In this document: positions 24,734 through 32,398 of the stretch, piece after piece
How positions within the stretch are numbered: the stretch's first letter is position 1
Layout: the number at the start of each line of letters is the position of its first letter
NCBI GenBank assembly: GCA_022321325.1
Contig: JAKOEO010000014.1
Span: 13,725 to 46,122, forward strand
Reading direction: 5' to 3'
DNA from: Candidatus Magnetominusculus sp. LBB02
GTDB lineage: Bacteria > Nitrospirota > Thermodesulfovibrionia > Thermodesulfovibrionales > Magnetobacteriaceae
Length of the DNA stretch: 32,398 nucleotides
Notes under the pieces: generated by a model
What the model was told of the DNA's origin: nothing
Seen by the model: the letters and a program-made list of their open reading frames with translations, nothing else
Databases searched by the model: none
Translations under genes and position numbers: made by a program

Positions 24734-25932
24734 TGGCCGCCCCTGCCAAGGTATTAATCCCCATAGGGGAAAACGAGCTGAAAGGGACAAACGGCAGGCT
24801 TCTCTTTATTGCCCGCTCCATGAACCTCAAGGGAATTGCGGTTGATGTGCTTACGTACAGCCGCTCAGTGTATGAATTCTCTGTCGAGCTGTTTAAGGAG
24901 ATTCCGGCGGTCAAGACTAAAATAATCCAGCCTAACCCTATACATCTTGACCACATAGCCTCGCTGGTCAATACGTTTATCAAGCTTACGTATGATATGT
25001 ACATCCCTAATACGGACATGAAGCTCTACAAGGTGACGGCCTTTGACGACTTCAGAGGCCATGTGGCCACGTTCACCTATCCCGGCATGGATATCTCATC
25101 CTATGACGCCGTGATGCTGCCTATTCCTTCAACTGAGATACCGCCGCTTGCCGACTGCGACATATTCTATTCCACCATGTGTTTTTACGCTAAGGAACAG
25201 GGCGTGCCGATTGTCGGCATTCAGATATTTCCAGCCATTCAGACGCCGCCGCTGTTCCTGTGGACGGTTGATTACATCATAATAAAACACGAATGGGAGA
25301 AGGAGTATCTGAAGGAATATGGCTTTGACCTGTCTAAGACCTTCCTGTTGGACTACGAGAACGAGGCGTATTACATTGATACGATAGAAGACAGATATAT
25401 GGACTCGCTGCTTAATCCAAACATCCATCTGCCTAAGGAGGAGCTTGTAATCCTGTTGATAAACCATCCGCGGCTGCGCTTTTGCGTCAAAGAGGCCCTT
25501 GAGACTATCAATGAACTCAATATGCCAAAGACGGTGTTTTTTATGAAGAGAAAGTTTGTCATCAGAGAACTTTCAGAAGACGATGTAATCAATGATTTCT
25601 TTATGAACGATATAAAGAAGATAAAGGGCAGGTCATATATCATGGAGCCGGACTCAAAGGGCGACCTTATCATGCTCTGCGACGTAATCATATCGCCGGC
25701 CTATCTGACCACGCTGGGGTTTGCCTCAGAGTACGGCAAACTCTCAATCGTGTATAACCCAATTTACGAAAAAAAGGATTTCCAGCGCGACGTAACCTTT
25801 GTCAATAACAAGGCAATGCTAAGGGAGAGCCTCGATAACTGCTACAAAAAGAAACAGGCAAAGCTGTCTTTCCCCGATATTGTCAAAAACATTGCTCAGC
25901 AAATGAGGAAAAAGGCCGCGGTTAAAAACTGA
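24733..25932 (+). CDS. GT-B-like protein, glycosyltransferase suspected
   Basis: The 399-residue soluble protein starts KVLIPIGENELKGTNGRLLF, typical of a nucleotide-sugar-binding GT-B N-domain or a related glycan phosphotransferase. It contains a long middle region and a C-terminal half with LIMLCDVIISPAYLTTLGFA followed by YGKLSIVYNP. That region resembles the donor-site helix of GT-B enzymes. I cannot name a family. It starts on the last base of the upstream gene (TGATG). The gene converges on the S66 peptidase gene with a 16-base gap and no terminator. The function stays open. Confidence 0.6.
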   Translation: MAAPAKVLIPIGENELKGTNGRLLFIARSMNLKGIAVDVLTYSRSVYEFSVELFKEIPAVKTKIIQPNPIHLDHIASLVNTFIKLTYDMYIPNTDMKLYKVTAFDDFRGHVATFTYPGMDISSYDAVMLPIPSTEIPPLADCDIFYSTMCFYAKEQGVPIVGIQIFPAIQTPPLFLWTVDYIIIKHEWEKEYLKEYGFDLSKTFLLDYENEAYYIDTIEDRYMDSLLNPNIHLPKEELVILLINHPRLRFCVKEALETINELNMPKTVFFMKRKFVIRELSEDDVINDFFMNDIKKIKGRSYIMEPDSKGDLIMLCDVIISPAYLTTLGFASEYGKLSIVYNPIYEKKDFQRDVTFVNNKAMLRESLDNCYKKKQAKLSFPDIVKNIAQQMRKKAAVKN

Positions 25933-25948
25933 TAGTCCTGCCGTCAGC

Positions 25949-26890
25949 TTACTTAACGCACGGCTCAAGTATGGTGAATTTCTTGCTGTCGGCGTCCATT
26001 CCCACCCGCGCCCCTAATGGAAGCACGGTGTTTGGCGTGTTATGTCCAAAGTCATTGGCCTTTAGTATCGGGAAGCCGTACATATCAGTAAATTCACAGA
26101 GAATATCCTCCATCTGCGGCTCATCTGGAAACTCCACCTGCATACTATAGACAAATCCCACTACAACGCCCTTTATCTGATTGAACACGCCATGAGACTT
26201 TAATTCGCTAAAATACGCCGCGCACTGGTCCTCGGTTATGCGAAGCGCCTCAAGTATCAGAATAGCGTCCTGAAAGTCTGGGCAGAAGTCCGTCTTTATG
26301 ATTTTAAGCAGGCAGCGCAGATTTCCTCCGATGAGCCGCCCCTCGGCCTTGCCGCCCCTCACTGTCTTACGCGGGCGCGCCTTGCGAACCTCGCCGATTT
26401 TACCGCCAACCAGCCTGTCAAGAAACTCCTGCCTGCCGTAGTTCTCTGGCGAGGGAACCTCTTTCATAGGATATTTGCCGAAGCAGTAGCGCACGTCGCT
26501 GCCATGAAACACCGCCATAGAGGTCTTTTTGGCAATGGCATTGAGTGTTACGGTTGCGTCGCTCAGGCCAACGAATATCTTAGGGTTTGCGGCAATGTCA
26601 TCCCACCTGATGTATGGAAGCAGGAGCTCGGCGCTGTTGCCCCCTTGCGTTGAGACAATAGCGCTTATCTTCTTATTGACAAAGAAATCATTAATATCTG
26701 CCGCGCGCGCCCACGGCTCAGAGGAGCGGACATTTTTCCCAAGCTCCACATTAAATCCCATGTTATTGAGGAAATGTATCCCTTTTTCAAGCTCATCCAG
26801 ATGGAGCTTTCCTGTGACAGGGTCAGAGGGCGAGACAAGCCCTATTGTATCGCCATGCCGCAGCCTTTGAGGAAGCACTAATTTCGTCAT
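25949..26890 (-). CDS. S66 serine peptidase, LD-carboxypeptidase/MccF type
   Basis: The 313-residue cytoplasmic hydrolase has the S66 triad: Ser86 in QGGNSAELL, Glu214 in LILEAL, and His283 in DFGHNT. These enzymes either trim the terminal D-alanine from recycled tetrapeptide (LdcA) or cleave microcin-C-like acyl-adenylates (MccF). The GGNS context resembles the MccF branch more than LdcA's GGYG, so immunity or detoxification is possible, but this is a weak distinction. Length is normal. It overlaps the DsrE-like gene by 4 bases and is the last gene of the leuC-ridA-der operon. Confidence 0.85.
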   Translation of the reverse strand: MTKLVLPQRLRHGDTIGLVSPSDPVTGKLHLDELEKGIHFLNNMGFNVELGKNVRSSEPWARAADINDFFVNKKISAIVSTQGGNSAELLLPYIRWDDIAANPKIFVGLSDATVTLNAIAKKTSMAVFHGSDVRYCFGKYPMKEVPSPENYGRQEFLDRLVGGKIGEVRKARPRKTVRGGKAEGRLIGGNLRCLLKIIKTDFCPDFQDAILILEALRITEDQCAAYFSELKSHGVFNQIKGVVVGFVYSMQVEFPDEPQMEDILCEFTDMYGFPILKANDFGHNTPNTVLPLGARVGMDADSKKFTILEPCVK

Positions 26891-27246
26891 GGCTTCACAT
26901 ACGCAAAGCCATCGCTTTGGCTCCTTACTATTTCGGTTATACCGGCACGGATTACCTTGATAAACGGCGGCAGCGCCTGTTCTGTAACGCAGACATCAGC
27001 ACCGGCGCACATCTTTTTCAACGAATTGCGGCATGCCATAAACACAGCCCCCTCCTCTGAGAGCGCCCGCATAGTCTCAAGCCTTGACGCCTCGCTAAAG
27101 GCCGCCACAGACGGGCCATTGGCAACTACTCTAATCTCTGCGCCATCCCGCCCGACATCCTTTATCAGATTTGTGATGTTGCCAAGCGCCGTCTCCCACT
27201 TTTCCATTTCATTAACATGAAACAACACCCTCAACTGCTTACTCAT
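26887..27246 (-). CDS. DsrE-family small protein
   Basis: The 119-residue protein has the DsrE/DsrF-like fold pattern: an alternating N-terminal VLFHVNE, a middle VVANGPSVAAF, and ACRNSL with C72. Further cysteines are C80 and C86. DsrE proteins carry sulfur or bind small thiol compounds; some members have other roles. The sulfur-transfer call rests only on C72. It overlaps the S66 gene by 4 bases and sits 17 bases after der with a TGGAG-type ribosome site. No other sulfur gene is near. Confidence 0.75.
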   Translation of the reverse strand: MSKQLRVLFHVNEMEKWETALGNITNLIKDVGRDGAEIRVVANGPSVAAFSEASRLETMRALSEEGAVFMACRNSLKKMCAGADVCVTEQALPPFIKVIRAGITEIVRSQSDGFAYVKP

Positions 27247-27263
27247 AAGTTAAACTCTCCATC

Positions 27264-28574
27264 TCACCTATTTCTCTTTTTTACATACACCCGAATGGGC
27301 GTACCGCTAAACGGATAACCCTGTCTTATCAGCTTTTCGATATATCTCATGTGATTTGCCCCTATGGCTTCCGGGTAATTCAAAAAGACCGCAAACTGCG
27401 GCGGCTCAACCTCTACCTGAGAGATATAAAACACCTTGGTCTGCTTGCCCTTATATGTGGGAAGCTGCTTATTAAGCGTCTCGGCAAATCTGTTTAGCAC
27501 GCCTGTTGTAATGCGCTTTTTCCTTTCTTTCACTATATCGCTAACCATTGGGAAAATCTTCGTAATCCTCTTTTTCATCTGCCCCGATATGGTGAGCATT
27601 GGGGCATAGTAGGCAAAGGCAAAGTGGCGCTCTACCGACTCGGTAAACTGGCGGTATCTCTCATCGGGGGCCTCAACCGCGTCCCATTTGTTAATCGCCA
27701 GGATTAGGCCCTTACCCGCACGGTCAATTAAATTCACTATCTTCTTGTCCTGTTCGACTATTCCCTCTGTGGCGTCTATCAAAAACACCACGACATCCGC
27801 CCTCTCAATGCTCCTTATGGCGCGCACGACAGAGTAGCGCTCGATGTCCTCGACGACATTGGGCTTTTTCCTTATCCCTGCCGTATCTATAAGCAGATAT
27901 CTCTTGCCGTAGTATGTGCAGATACTGTCAACCGAGTCCCTTGTTGTGCCGGACATTGGGCTTACAAGCATCTTTTCCTTTCCCAAGAGTGTGTTGACCA
28001 GCGTGGATTTCCCCACATTTGGTCGTCCTACGATGGCTATTTTGGGCAGGTCATCGTCGGGCACATCGCCCGCAGCGCCGTGTTTAAAGCGGCTTACCAG
28101 CTCGTCCATCAATTCGTCAAATCCAAGACCGCCCTCTGCTGAGACACCTATCACCGCGCCGCCTAAGCTATAGAAGTCGGCAAGCCGCTGCTCAGCTCTC
28201 TGCGTATCTACCTTATTAACCGCCCAGATGACCTCCTTGTTATATCTTCTGACAAGCTCTGCAAGTTCAATGTCGGCGGGCGTCAGGCCGTCTTTTGAGT
28301 CAAATAGTTGAATGACCACATCGGCCTCGTCAATACCCATCAGGGCGTGTCTTTTCACATCGGCAAGGAGCATATCGTCTGAGCTTGTGTAAAACCCCCC
28401 GGTGTCCATGACGACAAAGCTGCGGCCTTCCCAGACGGCCTCGCCGTAAATCCTGTCTCTGGTAACGCCCGGTTCGTCCTTGACAATGGCCTTTCTTGTG
28501 CCGGTAATCCGGTTAAAAAGGGTTGACTTGCCTACGTTTTGGCGGCCTACTATTACGACTATTGGTCTGGGCAC
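27264..28574 (-). CDS. der: Ribosome assembly GTPase Der (EngA)
   Basis: Der is an essential GTPase for 50S subunit maturation with two tandem G domains and a KH-like end. The 436-residue product has G1 boxes at 10-18 (GRQNVGKST) and 183-191 (GRPNVGKST), DTGG at 57-60 and NKVD at 120-123. DTAG and NKWD follow in the second domain. The C-terminal KH-like domain ends in lysine and arginine. All features match the family. Its ATG overlaps the RidA-family gene by 16 bases. Confidence 0.97.
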   Translation of the reverse strand: MPRPIVVIVGRQNVGKSTLFNRITGTRKAIVKDEPGVTRDRIYGEAVWEGRSFVVMDTGGFYTSSDDMLLADVKRHALMGIDEADVVIQLFDSKDGLTPADIELAELVRRYNKEVIWAVNKVDTQRAEQRLADFYSLGGAVIGVSAEGGLGFDELMDELVSRFKHGAAGDVPDDDLPKIAIVGRPNVGKSTLVNTLLGKEKMLVSPMSGTTRDSVDSICTYYGKRYLLIDTAGIRKKPNVVEDIERYSVVRAIRSIERADVVVFLIDATEGIVEQDKKIVNLIDRAGKGLILAINKWDAVEAPDERYRQFTESVERHFAFAYYAPMLTISGQMKKRITKIFPMVSDIVKERKKRITTGVLNRFAETLNKQLPTYKGKQTKVFYISQVEVEPPQFAVFLNYPEAIGANHMRYIEKLIRQGYPFSGTPIRVYVKKRNR

Positions 28575-29044
28575 GCTGCTGCCTTATCAATCTCAAATAT
28601 GAAGTCTATCTCGATGGGGCTGTTAAGCGGCAGGACGCTTACGCCAACGGCGCTGCGACAGTGCTGGCCACACTCTCCCATGAGTTCAAATAGCAGTTCA
28701 GACGCCCCGTTAAGGGCCTGCGGCTGGTCTGTAAATCCCTCCGCACTGGCCACATAGCCCGTGAGTTTTACGCAGCGCCTGACGCGGCTGAAATCCCCGA
28801 CGGCCTGTTTAACCACGGCAAGGGCGTTGAGGACGACCTGTGCTGCGGCCTCTCTGACCTGTTCAAGCGCAACGTCAAGCCCTACCCTGCCTGTGCTGAT
28901 GAGCTTGCCCTCTCTAAGCGGCAGCATCCCGCTAAGAAACAACAAATTCCCGCTAATGACCGCCGGCACATATGCGCCAAGCGGGGCTGGGGCATTGGGC
29001 ATAGCCAATCCCTTTTCCTTTAAGCGTTGTTCGATATCGGCCAT
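28559..29044 (-). CDS. RidA-family (YjgF/YER057c) protein
   Basis: The 161-residue protein resembles RidA enamine and imine deaminases, which remove reactive 2-aminoacrylate-type intermediates. It has the LFLSGMLPLREG entry, the REAAAQVVLNALAVVKQAVGD helix and the CRSAVGV end with R130 in the position of the family's key arginine, plus the EIDF segment. At 161 residues it is longer than the 130-residue classical RidA, which suits a related Rid subgroup. It starts 11 bases after leuC and overlaps der by 16 bases. Amino-acid metabolism is a sensible context beside leuC. Confidence 0.85.
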   Translation of the reverse strand: MADIEQRLKEKGLAMPNAPAPLGAYVPAVISGNLLFLSGMLPLREGKLISTGRVGLDVALEQVREAAAQVVLNALAVVKQAVGDFSRVRRCVKLTGYVASAEGFTDQPQALNGASELLFELMGECGQHCRSAVGVSVLPLNSPIEIDFIFEIDKAAACPDQ

Positions 29045-29055
29045 AGAGGCAGCTA

Positions 29056-30315
29056 TTAACTTCTCAGCTCATCAGGCGTTGCAATCCTGCCAAGCACCGC
29101 CGTTGCTGCGGCCACTGCCGGGTTTGCCAGATATACCTCTGAGCCGGTGTGTCCCATTCTGCCGACGAAGTTCCTGTTAGTAGTGGCCAGTGCGCGTTCG
29201 CCCTCGGCCAGTATGCCCATGTAGCCGCCGAGGCACGGGCCGCATGTTGGGGTAGAGACGACGGCCTCCGCGTTTATGAATATCTCAAGCAGGCCCTCGT
29301 TCATAGCGTCTTTATAAATCTGCTGAGTGGCCGGGATGACTATCATTCTGACGTTAGAGTTTACCTTGTGTCCTTTGATGACCGCGGCGGCCTCTCTGAG
29401 GTCTTCGAGGCGGCCATTGGTGCAGGAGCCTACTACCACCTGATCAATTGATACTGATGACATTGCGCTTGCCGGTTTGGTATTTGACGGCAGGTGCGGG
29501 CAGGCTACGGTTGGTTCTATCTTTGAACAGTCATACTCGCGCACATCGGCGTAGCGGCTGTCCTTGTCTGATGAGTAACAGACATATGGCCGCTTGGCCC
29601 TGCCTTTGACATATTCCATAGTAATGTCGTCGGGGGCAATTATACCGCTCTTGCCGCCGGCCTCTATTGCCATATTGCACATAGTGAGGCGTCCTGACAT
29701 GGGCATGGCTGTGATAGCCTCGCCGGTGAATTCCATTGCCCTGTAGAGGGCGCCGTCAACCCCGATGTCTCCGATGGTGTGGAGGATGAGGTCTTTGCCG
29801 CTTACCCATTTATTTAACTTGCCATAGTAGACGAATTTCATTGACTCAGGGACTTTAAACCAGCAGCGTCCTGTGGCCATAGCCGCGGCCGCGTCGGTTG
29901 AGCCTACGCCGGTTGAGAATGCCCCGAGGGCGCCGTATGTGCAGGTGTGGCTGTCGGCGCCGATGATGCAGTCGCCGGGGCCGACGAGGCCCTGTTCGGG
30001 CAATAGGGCATGTTCAACGCCCATGCGGCCAACCTCGAAATATAGGGACAGCTCATGTTCGCGAGCGAATTCCTTGAGTGCCTTACATTGTTCGGCGGCC
30101 TTGATGTCTTTTTGAGGGACAAAGTGGTCGGGGATGAGGGCGATTTTATTTTTATCGAAGACGCCCTTAGCGCCAATCTTTTTAAATTCCTTAATAGCGA
30201 TAGGAGCGGTGATGTCGTTAGCTAGGACGAGGTCAACCGCCGCGTCAATCAACTCGCCGGGTTCTACGGCCTTTTTACCTGCCGCCACCGCCAAAATCTG
30301 CTCAGTAATAGTCAT
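29056..30315 (-). CDS. leuC: 3-isopropylmalate dehydratase large subunit
   Basis: LeuC with LeuD isomerises 2- to 3-isopropylmalate in leucine synthesis. The 419-residue product has the 4Fe-4S ligands C298 (GSCTNGR), C358 and C361 ([10 protein letters not shown]). [14 protein letters not shown] and IAPDD are further family signatures. Its length fits the shorter, archaeal-type LeuC/HacA group, so a homoaconitase role is possible. The ATG has a GGAGG site. Normally leuD follows, but here the next gene is RidA-like, so the small subunit must be encoded elsewhere. The strong promoter and its position make it the first gene of a five-gene operon. Confidence 0.93.
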   Translation of the reverse strand: MTITEQILAVAAGKKAVEPGELIDAAVDLVLANDITAPIAIKEFKKIGAKGVFDKNKIALIPDHFVPQKDIKAAEQCKALKEFAREHELSLYFEVGRMGVEHALLPEQGLVGPGDCIIGADSHTCTYGALGAFSTGVGSTDAAAAMATGRCWFKVPESMKFVYYGKLNKWVSGKDLILHTIGDIGVDGALYRAMEFTGEAITAMPMSGRLTMCNMAIEAGGKSGIIAPDDITMEYVKGRAKRPYVCYSSDKDSRYADVREYDCSKIEPTVACPHLPSNTKPASAMSSVSIDQVVVGSCTNGRLEDLREAAAVIKGHKVNSNVRMIVIPATQQIYKDAMNEGLLEIFINAEAVVSTPTCGPCLGGYMGILAEGERALATTNRNFVGRMGHTGSEVYLANPAVAAATAVLGRIATPDELRS

Positions 30316-30346
30316 CTGCTACCTCCGTGCATGGTATACATCGGGT

Positions 30347-30376
30347 ATTATAGCAGAGCGCGCGGGGATTTGTCAC
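30347..30376 (-). promoter_or_regulatory. Promoter for the leuC operon
   Basis: On the minus strand GTGACA (30371-30376) and TATAAT (30347-30352) are 18 bases apart. Transcription would start near 30340, with a leader of about 25 bases. The decayed IS element begins 12 bases upstream of the -35, so this promoter survived the insertion. Confidence 0.7.
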
Positions 30377-30388
30377 GCCCTGTCTGCG

Positions 30389-30446
30389 GGCGTGTTGCAG
30401 CAAAGTAGAAATGTCCTATTCTTACCAAAATAGAAATGTCCTATTC
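30389..30446 (+). repeat. Left IS end with duplicated 16-base box
   Basis: The left inverted repeat (30389-30416) overlaps the first of two copies of TAGAAATGTCCTATTC, at 30406-30421 and 30431-30446, spaced 25 bases. The inner copy with its TACCAAAAT flank also matches the right end read inward (31531-31554). Repeated boxes like these are usual transposase binding sites. Confidence 0.75.
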
Positions 30447-30448
30447 CG

Positions 30449-31532
30449 TTAATAATCATAGCCCATATCAGGGTGAGATGACAAGGCATTTTTTAGGCCG
30501 TCATCCTTTGCCATTGTTTAAACGCCTGTCTCTTTGTACCCTGTCTCTGGCCTTTACCTCATCTCACCGGTGTCTGCCAAGCTCGACCCGATATCCCCAT
30601 ACTTGGGTAGTCCGCCAACGAGCGGACGGGTATTTTCAGTCCGATATCAACTCCTTACAGTCTGTTATCCCATGTCAATTATTCCCTTGTGCCTTATAAC
30701 CCACGCTGTCTCATCGGGTAGACTCCTCTCACATTGTTTTATCTGCCTTTGTTTTATCCAAAATCTGATAAAGGTTGCTTTCATATGCTATAGTAAAATC
30801 GTTTCTAAAAACCCTCTCACTTTTCATGCACAGTACCCTTCTACTGTCCATACCTTTTGGCAGCGGCCTATGTAAATCACCACCTTCCCTTGCTTTAACG
30901 CTAAACCGCCTGTTGTATTCAGGCAAGTACTCCTCTAAAAAATAATTCGCTTCCTCATTGTTCTTTATTCTCCTTAACCTCATATCCTTTACTACTCTGT
31001 CCTGAAATGTTCTGAATAGCCTCTCTACCCTTCCTTTGGCCTGTGGCGAGTACGCATGGTGCAACTCTACTTCCATCTCCTTTACAGCGCGACCAAACTC
31101 ACTCAAAAACTCTTCCCCTGACTCATCCAACCCCTTAGAAGTTGACTTATAAGTTGTGTGTCTATCCACGTATATACACATCGGTAAACCATTGATTTCT
31201 ATGTATCTCCTGAAACTATCCATTGCCGGCATTGTCCCTTCATAATAGTAAAACCTTCCATATACCTCAGATGTCGCATCATCTATATACCCCATCAACA
31301 CAGTCTTGCCCCCTCTTCCTTCATACCAATCATGATGCGAGCCATCCATTTGTACCATTTCACCTTTATGCCCCTTTCTTTGCCGCCAACTACGATGTGC
31401 TCTGCTCTTACGTCCCTTTTTCCATTCCCCCATCTCCATTAACCAATGCCGTAACGTCTCATCGCTTATCTCTATTCCTTCTACTTCCTTAAATTTTTCC
31501 GCCGCTAACGATGGTACAAAACGCCTCGCTTT
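30449..31532 (-). pseudogene. Degraded ISNCY-like DDE transposase
   Basis: The open frame 31532-30729 starts abruptly with KARRFVPSLAAEKF, right beside the inverted repeat, with no start codon or N-terminal helix-turn-helix domain. About 85 residues seem deleted. The catalytic triad is still legible: MDGSHHDW, YVDRHTTYKS and KGRVERLF. After LDKTKADKTM the frame stops at 30729. The family continuation (DETAWVIRHKGI) lies in another frame to 30665, and a further remnant, SSHPDMGYDY, ends near 30449. This is not functional as it stands. Confidence 0.8.
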
Positions 31533-31535
31533 TTA

Positions 31536-31563
31536 GGACATTTTCATTTTGGTATTACACGCC
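31536..31563 (-). repeat. Right inverted repeat of the IS element
   Basis: Read on the minus strand it starts GGCGTGTAATACC and ends AAATGTCC, matching the left end at about 21 of 28 positions. Inside the element the next bases run straight into the truncated transposase. Confidence 0.7.
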
Positions 31564-31642
31564 AAAAATGGATAAGAGCTATAAGTAGATACATATGGCT
31601 TTTACTACTGGCCAGCCCAAATAAAATATCTACAATTTCCTG

Positions 31643-31648
31643 TATAAT
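31643..31648 (+). promoter_or_regulatory. Possible -10 box for the ABC transporter gene
   Basis: TATAAT lies 47 bases before the ATG at 31696, in the 132-base gap right of the IS. No good -35 is found 17 bases upstream (AATAAA at 31620-31625). The GGAGAG ribosome site at 31684-31689 is good. The rest of the gap shows nothing else. Confidence 0.4.
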
Positions 31649-31695
31649 AACAGTGCACGTTTGCAACAAATACACAATTTAATGGAGAGCACCCC

Positions 31696-32398
31696 ATGGC
31701 CGCTGCCGTAAGCGTTCAAAACGTACATAAGTCGTATGGCAAGGCCAAGGCGGTAAACGGCCTTTCGTTTGATGTAGACGAGGCCTGCTGCTTTGGCCTG
31801 CTTGGACCAAATGGTGCGGGCAAGACCACTATGATGCGCATGATTTACGGCAAGGCCGACAGAGACCCCCTACCGGCTGGAGTTATAAACGTACTCGGAT
31901 TTGACCCACAGCACGAGCCGCTCGATGTGCGCCACCTGCTCGGCGTTGTCCCCCAGGACGACAACCTCGACGCCGAACTCAATGTCGTTCAAAACCTGTC
32001 GCTCTTTGCAAAATTCTACGGCCTCGCAGGCAGCGCCGCAAGGTCTGCCATAGAGCGTCTTATCGAAACAATGGAGCTAACCGCCCACGCAAAGATTAAG
32101 GAACTCTCAGGCGGCATGAGACGGCGGCTTACGATTGCGCGCGCCCTGCTTAACAACCCCAAAATCCTTATTCTCGATGAGCCTACAACCGGCCTCGACC
32201 CCCAGGTGCGCCACATGATATGGGATAAGCTCCGGCTAATGAAAAAAAACGGCATCACCATGCTGCTCACCACCCACTACATGGATGAGGCATTCCAACT
32301 GTGCGACAATCTGATAATTATGCACAAGGGACAAAAAGTCATAGAGGGTCAGCCGCGCCGTCTGCTTGAGCAAAGCATAGAGAGGTATTGCCTCGATA
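31696..32398 (+). CDS. ABC-2 type transporter ATP-binding subunit, 3' end outside window
   Basis: The 234 visible residues form an ABC ATPase of the NodI or daunorubicin-resistance (ABC-2 export) type. Walker A is GPNGAGKTT (37-45), the Q-loop glutamine is at 87, the signature LSGGM is at 138-142, Walker B is ILILDEP (157-163) and the switch histidine is at 194 (LTTHYMDEA). It would energise export of lipids, polysaccharides or drugs by a membrane partner that must lie downstream. The ATG at 31696 has a ribosome site and follows the IS remnant. The protein continues beyond the window after YCLD. Confidence 0.93.
   Translation, partial: MAAAVSVQNVHKSYGKAKAVNGLSFDVDEACCFGLLGPNGAGKTTMMRMIYGKADRDPLPAGVINVLGFDPQHEPLDVRHLLGVVPQDDNLDAELNVVQNLSLFAKFYGLAGSAARSAIERLIETMELTAHAKIKELSGGMRRRLTIARALLNNPKILILDEPTTGLDPQVRHMIWDKLRLMKKNGITMLLTTHYMDEAFQLCDNLIIMHKGQKVIEGQPRRLLEQSIERYCLD

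Larger units (their letters stand above)
30389..31563 (-). mobile_element. Decayed ISNCY-type insertion sequence with both ends
   Basis: The roughly 1.17-kb element is bounded by imperfect inverted repeats, 30389-30416 and 31536-31563, about 21 of 28 bases alike. Both begin GGCGTGT and end AAATGTCC when read inward. Inside is one degraded transposase on the minus strand. The element is shorter than the about 1.5 kb I would expect, owing to a 5' deletion in the transposase. The rest (about 30450-30728) holds only frame-shifted remnants of the 3' end. No clear target duplication is seen. Confidence 0.75.

Noticed and set aside
30450-30664. Unexplained stretch between the leuC promoter and the main transposase frame
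   Set aside because: It contains frame-shifted transposase remnants, with SSHPDMGYDY ending at 30449, so no separate feature was claimed.

Overview
The window reads as a chromosomal segment of a Gram-negative, RNase J-containing bacterium with moderate GC (near half by eye). Gene content fits Nitrospirota or a deltaproteobacterial-type lineage: an RND pump, an S66 peptidase, OlsB-like acyltransferase, a c-type haem sensor kinase, many signalling genes, and an ISNCY-type insertion sequence. Lineage is an inference and a weak one. No rRNA, tRNA, CRISPR array or convincing intrinsic terminator was seen. Coding density is very high, and many neighbouring genes overlap by 1 to 16 bases.

Left part (1-7713). 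A 3'-truncated RND efflux pump gene on the minus strand has a near-consensus promoter that fires away from a plus-strand cluster. That cluster is cheW, a P-loop NTPase, a TPR protein with almost identical 42-residue repeats, and a glycerate 2-kinase, nearly all overlapping. The CheW/NTPase/TPR set is the best candidate here for an undescribed signalling module. A separate promoter then drives a secreted MORN-repeat protein and a zinc-ribbon DUF805 membrane protein.

Middle (7737-19509). A minus-strand operon encodes a CheY-like receiver, a CheC phosphatase and a PAS-GGDEF cyclase, and its -35 region contains a perfect 12-base palindrome. Divergent from it starts a long plus-strand run: a deoxyhypusine-synthase-like protein of unknown function, argD, argF, RNase J, uppP, ftsK and a haem-binding-type histidine kinase. 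This run joins arginine synthesis, RNA turnover, envelope lipid recycling and chromosome segregation. Its first gene may be leaderless.

Right part (19492-30315). A two-domain acyltransferase gene appears broken by a short deletion plus frameshift. Next come an orphan double-Cache membrane protein, a cytoplasmic beta-propeller glycosidase-like protein, and a divergent pair of unknown genes (a helical-repeat protein and a GT-B-like protein). A five-gene minus-strand operon follows: leuC, a RidA-family gene, der, a DsrE-like gene and an MccF/LdcA-type peptidase.

Right edge. A decayed ISNCY-type element (about 30389-31563) has both inverted ends but a transposase lacking its N-terminus. It sits directly upstream of the leuC promoter. 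Beyond it an ABC transporter ATPase gene runs off the window.
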